Shown here piece after piece: positions 23,097-34,815 of a stretch of DNA of 64,000 nt (position 1 is the stretch's first letter; every line of letters starts with the position of its first letter). This stretch comes from Ipomoea triloba (Eukaryota; Streptophyta; Magnoliopsida; Solanales; Convolvulaceae), in the NCBI RefSeq assembly GCF_003576645.1, contig NC_044929.1:18215810-18279809 (forward strand), written 5' to 3'. Under the pieces are notes generated by a model. That model saw only the letters and a list, made by a program, of their open reading frames with translations, made no database searches and was not told the origin of the DNA. Both the position numbers and the translations under genes were made by a program.

Positions 23097-23666
23097 TTTT
23101 TGCTATCGTATCTACATATTTAGTCCATATTGGTTCAATTATACAAGTTGCTTATACCCTATGTAATGGTACTCAAATCAAACAAGCAAAAGTCTATCTC
23201 TAAATATTGTGACATTAATTGCAAATCAATCAATAAATCACTAATTGATTTTCTAACCCATAAAAAAAAAGAAAATATTTTAATAAGAAAATGAATCTCT
23301 ACAAATCTCAGTCATTAATGTGTAACAGTTCACTTAATATCTCCTTAAATATTGAGTAATGCCTCCCCATTTTTACCACTTCATAAGCATATTGCTAGTA
23401 TGCTAGATAGCCTACAGTCAATCTCCTTGTCTGAGTCCAACCAGTAAACTGTATGGGATTTCGAGCACTAAACTACTACAACACTCATCGCATAGACGCA
23501 TATTATATTTTTATCTTTTGAACCACCTTAATAAGTGATTCAAACTCTTTCCATCTTTAGTCAAACATTTTCAAGCTTTAATTTATATCTTATTGTTTGA
23601 TAATTTATGCATATAATAAACTCTTTTATACCTGTATATTCGGATAATATTGTCTTTTCTTTTAAA

Positions 23667-23700
<34 letters not shown>

Positions 23701-26575
23701 GATATTTTTTTATTTTGGATGTGATTATCCTCCTTTGGGTTTGAATATGCCCTTTTGGACCCCAAAAAGACAGCCACAAAGTTTTAGATATTCACAAAAG
23801 AAGACTTGTCCTTTCCGGCCAGCTTGCTTCGCTGTCTGTTTTTCACAAGGCATATGGGTATTATGACCTATCATTTTCTTTTTCCTCATCAATCCAAAAC
23901 AAGTGCAAAAAATTGTCGAAAATATTTAGTCATTAAGCCAGCAAATAGAATTACATTTAAAATAATAATTTTTTAAAAATTTCAGCTTAGTTTTTCTATT
24001 TGGATTTTGATTTTTTTGCAGATTTTAATCTTGTAAATTTTGAAGAATAAAGGACCACAAAATCATGAAAAATCCAAGAGGGGCCCTAAGGGCGTGGAGG
24101 GGTCAATTCTTGCATTTATATTATTATTGCTATTGCGCTGGCACCACGTTGCATATATCCACGCTTGAAAATTATATATTTGTCCACATGGTGGTGGGTC
24201 GATCTACTCATCCAATTATTGATGCTACATGTGCAGTTATAACATTTTTTCAATTTAGAGAAATTTTCTGGAAGCTATGTGTTATTCAGGTATCATGATT
24301 CAACCAATTTTGGCTGGAATTCTGATCCCGCCAATGCTCATAGGGAGTCGAATTTGAAACATTATACTTATCAAATCAATTATTCAACTAGCTTAGTTAG
24401 TGGATGCCCCCCTATATTGCTACTATCTATAATTATGGTGTTTTGATCGATAAAGATTGCAATTTGAAGCAACCAAAACAAGTGAATATTACGGTCCATT
24501 TGATTCGTGAAAAAAAAAAAAATTTAAATTTTATAGAAAAGAAGTTATTTGGAACATTGATTCTATTGTTTGGTTGGTGTGAGTTATTAGTATAAAATTC
24601 AAATGCCCTTACATAATAAGGATATGTGATAGTAATAATATAAGAATTCATGTTTATAACTTTATTTTCAAAAATTGTAGAAAATAAAATACCAAATGAG
24701 AGCAAGAAATTCATTTCTCTCAAATTTCATGAATTCATTTTTCATTGGAATAAGTTCTCCACCAACTAACCTAAGTAAAATCTTTTTTTTTTTCCCTCAA
24801 ATTTGAGGTAAAAATTCTCTTTGAATTTTTTTTAATGTGAACCAAAAAGGTCATTGGTGTATTCGTCTAGTCAATTGATCGATTGGAAGTATAACCACTT
24901 AGGATAGTACGATTGATTAGGAAGAGTTCAATCTTTAACTCTTTCTAAAAATGGCCCTTAGCTTATTATGATTAATGAAAGAGTGGAAATACGATTTAAT
25001 TCTTTCTAAAGATGATTCTATACCCAAGCAAGAATTGCGTCATCACTACCCACATTCTAACAAGTCACAATTATCTACTCTCGAACTTCTTAAAACTCCC
25101 ACTACTAACCACTTATCCTTGTAAAAAAAGAATCAGTTACTGTTCAATGTCTTCTAAAGTAAATAAGTACTACCTGTCAAGGACTTTGAGGTCCAGTAAC
25201 ACTAAGTTACACCCTTATATGAAAAGTTGTGAATCCGAGTCTTAGCAAAGATAATATCAATTTTTTGTGTTTCAATAGGCTGTTACCCTTAAATACATGT
25301 ACAAGCATATATAGAAAATAGTGAAGATTGGCTTGACATAGGGACATATGTATCTTTTCACAATGCTCGATCATGCAAGTTTGGATTTCATGAAGTTGAA
25401 AAACTATTTAGTAATGAATCTCACTTTGGCACTTTGCTCCTCAATGGAAATTCGTAAACGTCTCATTTGGGCTTTAAACTACATGGGCTTTGTTTGGCCC
25501 AAAAAAACCTTATGTCCTCTCTATTCAATCATTATACTGTGGATCATATTTCATATTGTAACATAGGTTATTGACATGCAAATTCATTTTTAATATACTA
25601 CATGCTTATTTTATAAAGCTTCATTTTAAATGTATTTTACGTTTATTTTTAGTATACTACGCCTATGAATATCAAACGGACAAGCTAACTCCAAGTCTAG
25701 TTCAAGCCCGACCCCTTTGGATCGGATCAGCCAAGTCCATTTGCTACAATAGGCGAACTATGATTAGCCTATTTTATACTACGAACAGAGTTGTATGTAC
25801 TTTAGCTTTTGGCCCATGGTCTAGGTCGATCCGGTCTAACCTGTTGACCCATACATTTTTACAAAAATAATATATATATATATATATATATATATTCACA
25901 CACACTCTTTCTCTCTAAAGGAGTACTGACCTATGAGATTATTGCATTAGAAAATGTGAAACGGGTTTTAAGCCTATTAAATTGCTATGTATTTACTATT
26001 TAGCTAGCTAGCTAACTACCTAACTACTATACTAATAATTATCCCACCTTAAAATACTTTAAAATTATAAATTTTTATTTTTTTAAATTGAAAAAATTAC
26101 TCTTACTACATAGTAGTTAATAGTTCCAATATGTAAACTTAATCTGATCTTATTAATGTTATTACTTTATTGATTATTGATTTCTTCATTTTCTTGTAAT
26201 AATTTTTAAGTTCAATAGTTGAAAATAAATATGCAAATTTAGAAACAAAACATAAATTAAATGAGTCGATATATAATTTTTTAATATTTTTTAAATTTTT
26301 AGGGCCAATGGCCGATCCAAGCCAATTTGACACCTCTAATACTACCAAAACTTTCAGTATATTAAAAATAAATATTTATAGGGATCCATCTTGCAATATG
26401 AATTATAGTCTACCATATAATTTGTCCTCTCTATTGTAGACTCAATTACGTGTTTTGGATTTTATGACAAGAAAAGAAAAGAAGAAAAAATTAGTATGTC
26501 AAGTAAACTTGAAAATAAGAACCTTGAACTAATATATCACACACGTGGAAAACGTTAAAATTAAAAAAAAAAAAA
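23097..26575. other. AT-rich intergenic sequence with microsatellites
   Basis: No convincing gene. It holds an (ATA)n run at about 23668-23699, a (TA)n run at about 25868-25894, and poly(A)/(T) stretches. The patch 25680-25860 (TCGGATCAGCCAAGTCC, TAGGTCGATCCGGTCTAACC) resembles degenerate hAT terminal sequence but no boundaries could be set. Small reading frames here lack any recognisable domain. Confidence 0.45.
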
Positions 26576-26839
26576 TACTTTCTCCATTCCATTTTGTTTG
26601 TTTGGTTCGGTTAACGATGCTTGACTGAAGTTATTTTTAATTCAATTTTTCATAATATTAAGTTTAGTATTAGTATATAAAATTTATATATTTAGAAACT
26701 ACATTAAAAGTACTATTAAACACAAAAAAATAAAATTTAAAAATAATTAAAAATTACTAAAGAAAATAAACAATGAAAAAAGAGTTAGTTTGACCAATGA
26801 ATAGTAAACAGGACAGGTAAAATGGGACAGAGAGGAGTA
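26576..26839. mobile_element. Stowaway-like MITE
   Basis: About 260 bp bounded by TA dinucleotides. The left end CTTTCTCCATTCCATTTTG and right end TAAAATGGGACAGAGAGGAG are inverted and match the plant Stowaway consensus (CTCCCTCCGTCCCATTTTA) with several changes. TA target duplication and terminal repeats fit the Tc1/Mariner-derived Stowaway group. Confidence 0.8.
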
Positions 26840-27164
26840 ATAATAACATGAAGACAAATTGAATGAGCTTTTCTTTTCTATTTTATCATGATTTTATGAA
26901 ATTTATTACATGATAATTACATTATGTTTTAATTAATTTTGAAATCTCAAATTTGCCAAACCCTTCTAATGACACTTTATTTATATCTTACCCCCTATTT
27001 CAACCTATTTGGTACATATTTTGGTGTGTAATTAGGATTTTGAGCTAAATAGTGTGTTTTGTGTATAGTTGCAGCCAATTACACTATCAAGAGGAAAAAG
27101 AAGCATATTGGAGCCAAAATAAGTTGATTTGGAGTAAAAAGTGAATAGGAAGAAAGCAAAACGA

Positions 27165-27369
27165 CATTTGGAAGTCATGGAGTTATAAAATTTTAAATAT
27201 GAAATTATGAAATTGTGAACATAGTGAACATAGAGTTATAAAATTGTGAACATGGAGTTATGAAAATGTGAATATGGAATTATAAAATTGTGAACAAAGA
27301 GTTATAAAACTGTGAACATAGACCCGATACCACATTGCAAGGTGGACCCGGGTCCATAGCATAACAACT
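27165..27369. mobile_element. Palindrome-ended element fragment, copy 3a
   Basis: Repeats of GTGAACATAGAGTTATAAAATT lead into AAGGTGGACCCGGGTCCATAG and then GCATAACAACTG, the terminal motif of the family. Only one end is clear; the other is probably lost or nested. Confidence 0.5.
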
Positions 27370-27379
27370 GAAGGTCAGT

Positions 27380-27750
27380 CAGTTGTTATGCCCATGGACC
27401 CGAGTCCATCTTGCAGGGTAGACATGGGTTCATGTTCATAATTTCATAACTTCATGTTCACAATTTTATAGCTCTACGTTCACAATTTTATAACTCTATA
27501 TTCAACATTATCAAAACTTTATGTTCAACAATATATCACAATTTTTGAATCTATATAACAAAATTGTGAATATAGATTCAAAAATTGTGAATATTGAGTA
27601 ATGTAATTTTGTATATTGAGATCTATAATTGTGAATATAGCGTTTCAAATTTGTGAATATAGAGTTCTAAATTTGTGAACATAGAATTCTAAATTTGTAA
27701 ACATAAACCCGGGTTCACGTGGACCTGGGTCCATAGCATAATTTGCCAAG
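27380..27750. mobile_element. Palindrome-ended element, copy 3b
   Basis: It opens with CAGTTGTTATGCCCATGGACC and closes with GTGGACCTGGGTCCATAG then CATAATTTGCC. The interior is the minisatellite TTCACAATTTTATAACTCTA, in the opposite orientation to copy 3a for the first half and switching orientation near 27540. Confidence 0.55.
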
Positions 27751-27817
27751 GCAAGTGGCGACTTTGCAAATTGCGAGATTGCGACGGGCTGCCGCGATCG
27801 ACTGGCGAGGAGGTAGT

Positions 27818-28080
27818 CCATGTTCACAATTTCATAACTCTATGTTCACAATTTCATAACTCTATATTGTGAACATATAGTTATAAAATTGTGAACATGG
27901 AGTTCAAACTTACATGTATAAATTGTGAACATAGCGCTATATAGCGCTATGAAATTGTGAACATGGAGTTATAAAATTGTAAACACAAACTCGGATCCAC
28001 CTTACAAGGTGAACCCGGGTCCATAGCATAATTTGCCACAGGCAGTTGTTATGCCGTGGACCCAATACGATGCCGTTACA
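27818..28080. mobile_element. Palindrome-ended element fragments, copies 3c/3d
   Basis: ATGTTCACAATTTCATAACT repeats give way to their inverted form, then AAGGTGAACCCGGGTCCATAG and CATAATTTGCC. A new terminus, CAGTTGTTATGCCGTGGACCC with ACGATGCCGTTAC, follows at about 28042-28078, showing back-to-back insertion. Confidence 0.5.
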
Positions 28081-28147
28081 CAATTTCTTTTTAAAAATAA
28101 AAAATAAAAAAAATTAATGGTGTTAACGGCTCCTCATCACAACAGAA

Positions 28148-28736
28148 CACCAATCGTTATACCGTGCACCACGGTGCACATAGCAATGTGCACCACGTAC
28201 GTAAAACGACGTCGTTTTGGTGTTAGTGGACGCGGGCGCGAATGACTCCAAGGAATTCATTATCTGTAATACACATAATCATTATCTAGAATACACAAAA
28301 CGTTTGCCTAGAATATACAGAATGTTTGCCCAGAATACACAGAATATTGACACACAATACACAAAACTCATCCTCCTAACATTCGAATGCACAAACACAT
28401 CACAACATGTGTTAATAACATGAATATACAGAATATTGACACAAAATACACAGAACTCATCATCCTAAACATTCGAATGCACAAGCACATCACAACATGT
28501 GTTACTAACATGAATACACATAACGGTTGCCTAGAATACACAAAACAGTTGCCTAGAATACACAGAATGATTGCCTGGAATACACAGAATATTAACATAA
28601 ATACAGAGACCGGCCAAAACGGGAAACGTGATTTCTAAAAAAACGGACGATTAGTTTACAATGCTCAAAACGACGTCGTTTAGGTACGTGGTGCACATTG
28701 CTATGTGCACCGTGGTGCACGTTATAATTTGCCACA
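28148..28736. mobile_element. Palindrome-ended non-autonomous element, copy 4
   Basis: The left terminus CAATCGTTATACCGTGCACC extends through ACGGTGCACATAGCAATGTG, CACCACGTACGT and AAAACGACGTCGTTTT. The right terminus carries AAAACGACGTCGTTTAGG, ACGTGGTGCACATTGC and TATGTGCACCGTGGTGCACG, an inverted repeat of roughly 55-60 bp, ending TATAATTTGCC. The interior repeats AATACACAGAATGTTTGCC-like units. A second copy in inverted orientation lies at 61847-62552. No coding capacity. Confidence 0.8.
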
Positions 28737-29260
28737 AAACACAAACTCTACATTCACAGACCCTATACTTCATATTCACAATTTGAAAACTCCACATTTA
28801 CACATTACAGGGCTATATGTTTAGTAACTATATTACCACTGTTATGCATTCACACATTCAAAACTCTATATTCACAGGTCCTATACTCCATGTTTACAAC
28901 TTGGGAACTCCACATTCACACATTACAGGGCTACAAATTGCTAAAACTCTGTTAACTCTACTACATATTTAAACATTCATAACTCTACATTCACAAATTC
29001 TATACTCCATATTCACAATTTGAAACCTCCACATTCACACATTTCAGGACTGCTAGAACTCTGTTAATTCTACTATAAATTCACACATTCATAACTCTAC
29101 ATTCACAAATTTTATACTTCATATTCACAATTTGAAATCTGCAAATTGACACATTTCAAGGATATATGTTTAGTAATTTTTTTTAAAAAAATAGTGAAAC
29201 GGTGTCGTTAGACATTTAGGAATTAGGATTTTTGGTCTAACAACTCCATGGCCATTAACA
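28737..29260. mobile_element. Element with TGTGAATGTAGAGTT minisatellite, inverted
   Basis: Repeats of ACTCTACATTCACA, TCCACATTCACACATT and CATTACAGGGCTA match, in reverse orientation, the interior of the element at 3375-3965. It is followed by GTGAAACGGTGTCGTTAGAC, a diverged terminus. It lies directly upstream of the eS4 promoter. Confidence 0.6.
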
Positions 29261-29296
29261 GGTCCATGATCCATGATATAAAGATTGATTGGATTA

Positions 29297-29392
29297 GGCT
29301 TGGGCTCACAAAAGGCCCAAATAAATTAGGCTCACTAGTGAAACCTAATATGAACCCAAATATAAACGCTCATCGTCAACATAGGGTTTAAG
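29297..29392 (+). promoter_or_regulatory. Ribosomal-protein promoter motifs (site II and telo-box)
   Basis: Upstream of the eS4 start are TGGGCT (29301-29306) and GGCCCA (29314-29319), both TCP-binding site II cores, and TAGGGTTT (29382-29389), the reverse of the telo-box AAACCCTA. This combination is typical of plant genes for the translation apparatus. The spacing to the ATG (about 110-200 bp) fits. Confidence 0.7.
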
Positions 29393-29496
29393 CATTTGAG
29401 GTTGCAGTTTCAGCATCAAGCGGCCGAACCCTACAGAACAGCCGGCGGAGGCTGAAGTCTTAGCGCGGCGGCGATTCTCAGTTCACCACCACCAAC

Positions 29497-31303
<1,807 letters not shown>

Positions 31304-31910
31304 TACAACTGTCAGCATTACTTTGTAGCCTTATATCCAATTTGAAGTATTTTGTCACTTGAACAAGTTTTTGTTTCACCAACTTGCTTTTAGCGACACT
31401 TATAGTCTTATCAATGTGAGCTGTTTTTGCATTTGACAAATTTGTGTTTCTGCATTTCTTTTTGTGGGACATAAGGTAGAGTACTGTTTTATATTTCAGC
31501 CTATCCCTTTAGTATTAAATCAGATTCTATATTTGCTTAACATGTTTCTCTAGTTGCGATGACTGTCATTTAAGTTGGCCTCTTGGTGATATTGTGCCCT
31601 TGTAGTTGACTTGTACAAACAGCTCTTGTCGGAGGATGAAGATTGTGGTGTTTGAATGTAAACTTATTGCATGTTAAGACAGATGGTGGGATTTGAATTG
31701 AAGTTATATACAACTTATTTGCATACTAAATAATCAGATTATGGTCTTGATGATGAAATTTACAGTTTTGCATCCTAAACTTTACAATTAAAAGATTACA
31801 TCCTAAATAATCAGATTATGGTCTTGAATTGAAGTTATATACAACTAAATTGCATCCTAAATGCGCAACTCTAAGAGTACTAAAATTCTTTGCTTGAGCT
31901 ACTGCGTATT
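31304..31910. other. eS4 3' flank with short duplicated segment
   Basis: No gene is seen. AATCAGATTATGGTCTTGA and GAATTGAAGTTATATACAAC each occur twice between about 31695 and 31850, a small rearranged duplication. The eS4 3' UTR occupies an undefined first part. Confidence 0.5.
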
Positions 31911-31911
31911 T

Positions 31912-32875
31912 GCATGCTGGGCAGAAAATCCATGAGCCCCACCCCAATATTGCTCGTGTGCAGATTGCCCAGAAATGGTTTCTATTGGTTCGCTCAAACT
32001 AAACACGGATGGCAGCAATTGATGTGAGCTCAAAAATTTCTGGATTCGGCTTCATTCTCAGGGATCACACTGGTGCTTTTGTTACGGCAAAAAGCTCCAT
32101 CTGGGATGGTATTCTAGAGCCAACTATGGCGGAAGCTATTGCGATTAGAGAAGCGCTAAGCTGGTTAGGCAAAAAGCTCCATGCGATTAGAGAAGCGCTA
32201 AGCTGGTTAGGCAAAAAGCTCCATCTGGGATGGTATTCTAGAGCCAACTTAGGCAAAAAGCTCCATCTGGGATGGTATTCTAGAGCCAACTATGGCGGAA
32301 GCTATTGCGATTAGAGAAGCGCTAAGCTGGTTAGGCAAAAAGCTCCATGCGATTAGAGAAGCGCTAAGCTGGTTAGGCAAAAAGCTCCATCTGGGATGGT
32401 ATTCTAGAGCCAACTTAGGCAAAAAGCTCCATCTGGGATGGTATTCTAGAGCCAACCATGGCGGAATAAGCTATTGTGATTAGAGAGGGATGGTATTCTA
32501 GAGCCAACCATGGCGGAAGCTATTGCGATTAGAGAAGCACTAAGCTGGTTGATTTAGATGGGCATTACATCAATTTGTGTTTAGTCTGATTCCAGTTAGA
32601 TATTCAAGGGCTAGGTAGTCTTCGTTGCAATTCTTACATTGACCTTGTCCTTAGTGATATTTGTGTCCTAGCTAGTGTTTTCCCAAATATTGGTTTTATG
32701 TTTGTTAAACTATCCGCGAACACGGTAGCTCACTTGTTGGTCAAAAATGCCGTGATCAATGCTCGTTGTAGGCCGTGGTTGTCCTCCCCCCTTCTTTTGT
32801 TTCTAATGTTATTTTGGCTGAGGCAAGTTAATTAATGCATTGAAGTTTACTTTCAAAAAAAATAAAAAAAATATT
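31912..32875 (+). pseudogene. LINE 3' remnant (RNase H domain) with A-rich tail
   Basis: Conceptual pieces LKLNTDGS, then SGFGFILRDHTGAFVTAKSS, MAEAIAIREALSWL and, later, FVKLSANTVAHLLVKNAV form the RNase H domain found at the end of plant L1-type LINE ORF2 or in related copies. A frameshift follows NTDGSN, several stops are present, and a 166-bp local amplification interrupts the domain. It ends in an A-rich tail near 32855-32872. Clearly dead. Confidence 0.75.
32086..32530 (+). repeat. 166-bp tandem super-repeat within the LINE remnant
   Basis: GGCAAAAAGCTCCATCTGGG starts at 32086, 32252 and 32418, an exact 166-bp period. Each super-unit contains internal reuse of AAAAAGCTCCAT and GATTAGAGAAGCGCTAAGCT. 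Copies are virtually identical apart from the last partial unit (a small insertion and C/T change at CCATGGCGGAATAAGC). This creates repetitive pseudo-proteins in both strands. Confidence 0.9.
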
Positions 32876-33093
32876 TGCTTGACCTCGTCAGCTATGAATT
32901 GGTTTGCGTATTTGCAATCATTATTACTTCATGGATCATAAATATAAAATATATTTTTAATAATATAGTAAAAGTATATTATTTGTATACGTAAAGTATA
33001 TTATTTAAAAGTACATTATTTTATATATTACGTAGTATCAAATAATGTACATTCAATATACAAATAATATACTTTTAATAGTCACATACAATT

Positions 33094-33489
33094 AAGTTTA
33101 ATGAGTTAATATTACCAATTGGGTCCTTCGAGTATAGTGACATCGTGCCTTACTTGGCCAATAGTCACATATGGTCCTCCTAAACTTTCAATTTAACCAT
33201 GTTTAGTCCTAAACTTTCAACTTAACCATCAATGGTCCTTCAACTTTCAAATTTGACCACCCATGGTCATTCAACTTTCAAGTTAATTAACCACCCATGG
33301 TCCTTGAACTTTCAAAATTTTAACCATCCTTAATCCTAACTTTGTCCTTACTTAAACTAATGAAAAGACCACGGGTGGTTAAATTTAAAAGTAGAAAGAT
33401 CACAGATGGTTAAATTGAAAGTTTAGGACTAAACGTGACAATATCACTATACTCGAGAGACCCAGGTTGATATTAACTCTAAGTTTAAT
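33094..33489. mobile_element. Mutator-type MITE with 9-bp target duplication
   Basis: The element 33103-33480 is flanked by AAGTTTAAT (33094-33102 and 33481-33489). The ends GAGTTAATATTACC and GATATTAACTCT are inverted, with arms continuing through TTCGAGTATAGTGA and CTAAACTTTCAATTTAACC. The interior repeats GGTCCTTCAACTTTCAA. The 9-bp duplication points to Mutator-like transposition. Confidence 0.85.
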
Positions 33490-34100
33490 TAATTGAATGT
33501 TTTATCTTAATATCAAGAATTGAAGTTTGATAACAACAATAAAAAACAATAATAATAAAGTGTTGAGTTTCTAGGTCAAGAGTGTTAGAAATAGTAATGG
33601 TTAGGCTAAGTGATCGAATAAAAGAGATTTAAATAATGTAGTAGTAATAGCTGGCTAAGGGATTCGTTTCTATTAGGCAAAGGCTCAGAGCACCAAACTT
33701 AGTATTTTACCATTAAAATGTAATGCTGACTTATAAAGAAATAAAGTAACTTTTGACATAGATTAGAATGCTTGAAAATTATATTACAAGCATGGAATTG
33801 ATGGCTTGATACGAGTATGGACTGGTTTGATATGTTGAAATTTAGTGCAACATACTACATATTAACTTTGTTATTCTTGTCTCAGTTATTTTTATTTAGT
33901 CTGATTTTAATCTGTTATGGTCCTCCTTGTATTTAGAGTTATAGCTATTATTTAGGATAAATAATTTATTATGACTTTTTCAAGTTCAGTTGAGGTTTTT
34001 GATGAGGTGTTTTTCTTTTATATATTTAAGTGAATGCTTTTGGATGCTGTCATTACAGTGAAATAAACACCATCTATACCTTCTTTACTTATGGTTTTGT
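33490..34100. other. AT-rich intergenic sequence, nothing recognised
   Basis: No gene, RNA or defined repeat is visible. Confidence 0.4.
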
Positions 34101-34104
34101 TCAC

Positions 34105-34107
<3 letters not shown>

Positions 34108-34152
<45 letters not shown>
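34108..34152. repeat. (TA)n microsatellite
   Basis: An uninterrupted TA run of about 44 bp at the edge of the following repeat element. Confidence 0.95.
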
Positions 34153-34154
<2 letters not shown>

Positions 34155-34159
<5 letters not shown>

Positions 34160-34815
34160 GATCGCGTTTAGGTGCGTATGGGCCGCCCAGGAGAGAACTG
34201 AGAACGCTTCTCAGCGCGCCACGTGCCCAGATGTAGTTGCACCTAACGTTATAACTAGGTGCACCTAGGTGCATGAATGTTAACAAGGTAAATTACTTGC
34301 ACTTATAAGTGAAAATAGGTGCACAAGTGCAAGTAAAATGTATTACAGGTACAACTAAATTGTACACTGAGCATCAATACTAAGTGCACCTAATGTTATA
34401 ACTAGGTACACCTAGATTGCACCCATGTGCATGAATGTTAACAAGGTAAATTACTTGCACTTGTAAGTGAAAATATGTGCACAAGTGTAAGTAAAATGTA
34501 TCGCAGATGCAAGTGAAATGTATTGCAGATGCAAGTGAATTGTACATTGAGCATCAATACTAAATGCACCTAATGTTATAACTAGGTGCACCTAATGTTA
34601 TAATTAGGTGCACCAGGTGCATGAATATTGACAAGGTAAATTACTTGCACTTGTAAGTGAAAATAGGTGCGAAAATAGGTGCACTTGTAAGTGAAACTAG
34701 GTGCACTTATATCACAATTACTTGCACCAAAGTTCGAGTTATTTACGAAAATGCCACCGTATCATTTTTTTTTAAATTACATCTGATTTGTTGATCTTGA
34801 CACGTGGACGGCAAT
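34155..34815. mobile_element. Non-autonomous element with subterminal AGGTGCACCT repeats
   Basis: It starts ATCGCGTTTAGGTGCGTATG and includes a GC-rich block (GGGCCGCCCAGGAGAGAACT, CTTCTCAGCGCGCCACGTG). Three roughly 180-bp units follow, built from AACTAGGTGCACCTA, AACAAGGTAAATTACTTGC and ACTTGTAAGTGAAAATAGGTGC. It ends near TTGATCTTGACACGTGGACG. CACGTG lies near both ends in opposite context. It abuts the copia fragment, so it probably inserted in or beside it. Family unknown. Confidence 0.6.

Noticed and set aside
23561..23779. Tyrosine/leucine-run small protein
   Set aside because: It translates the (ATA)n microsatellite; alternative frames give equal-length runs.
28250..28640. Regularly spaced repeats resembling a CRISPR array
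   Set aside because: Repeats are degenerate, spacing is irregular, they are bounded by transposon-like inverted ends, and this is a plant nuclear genome.
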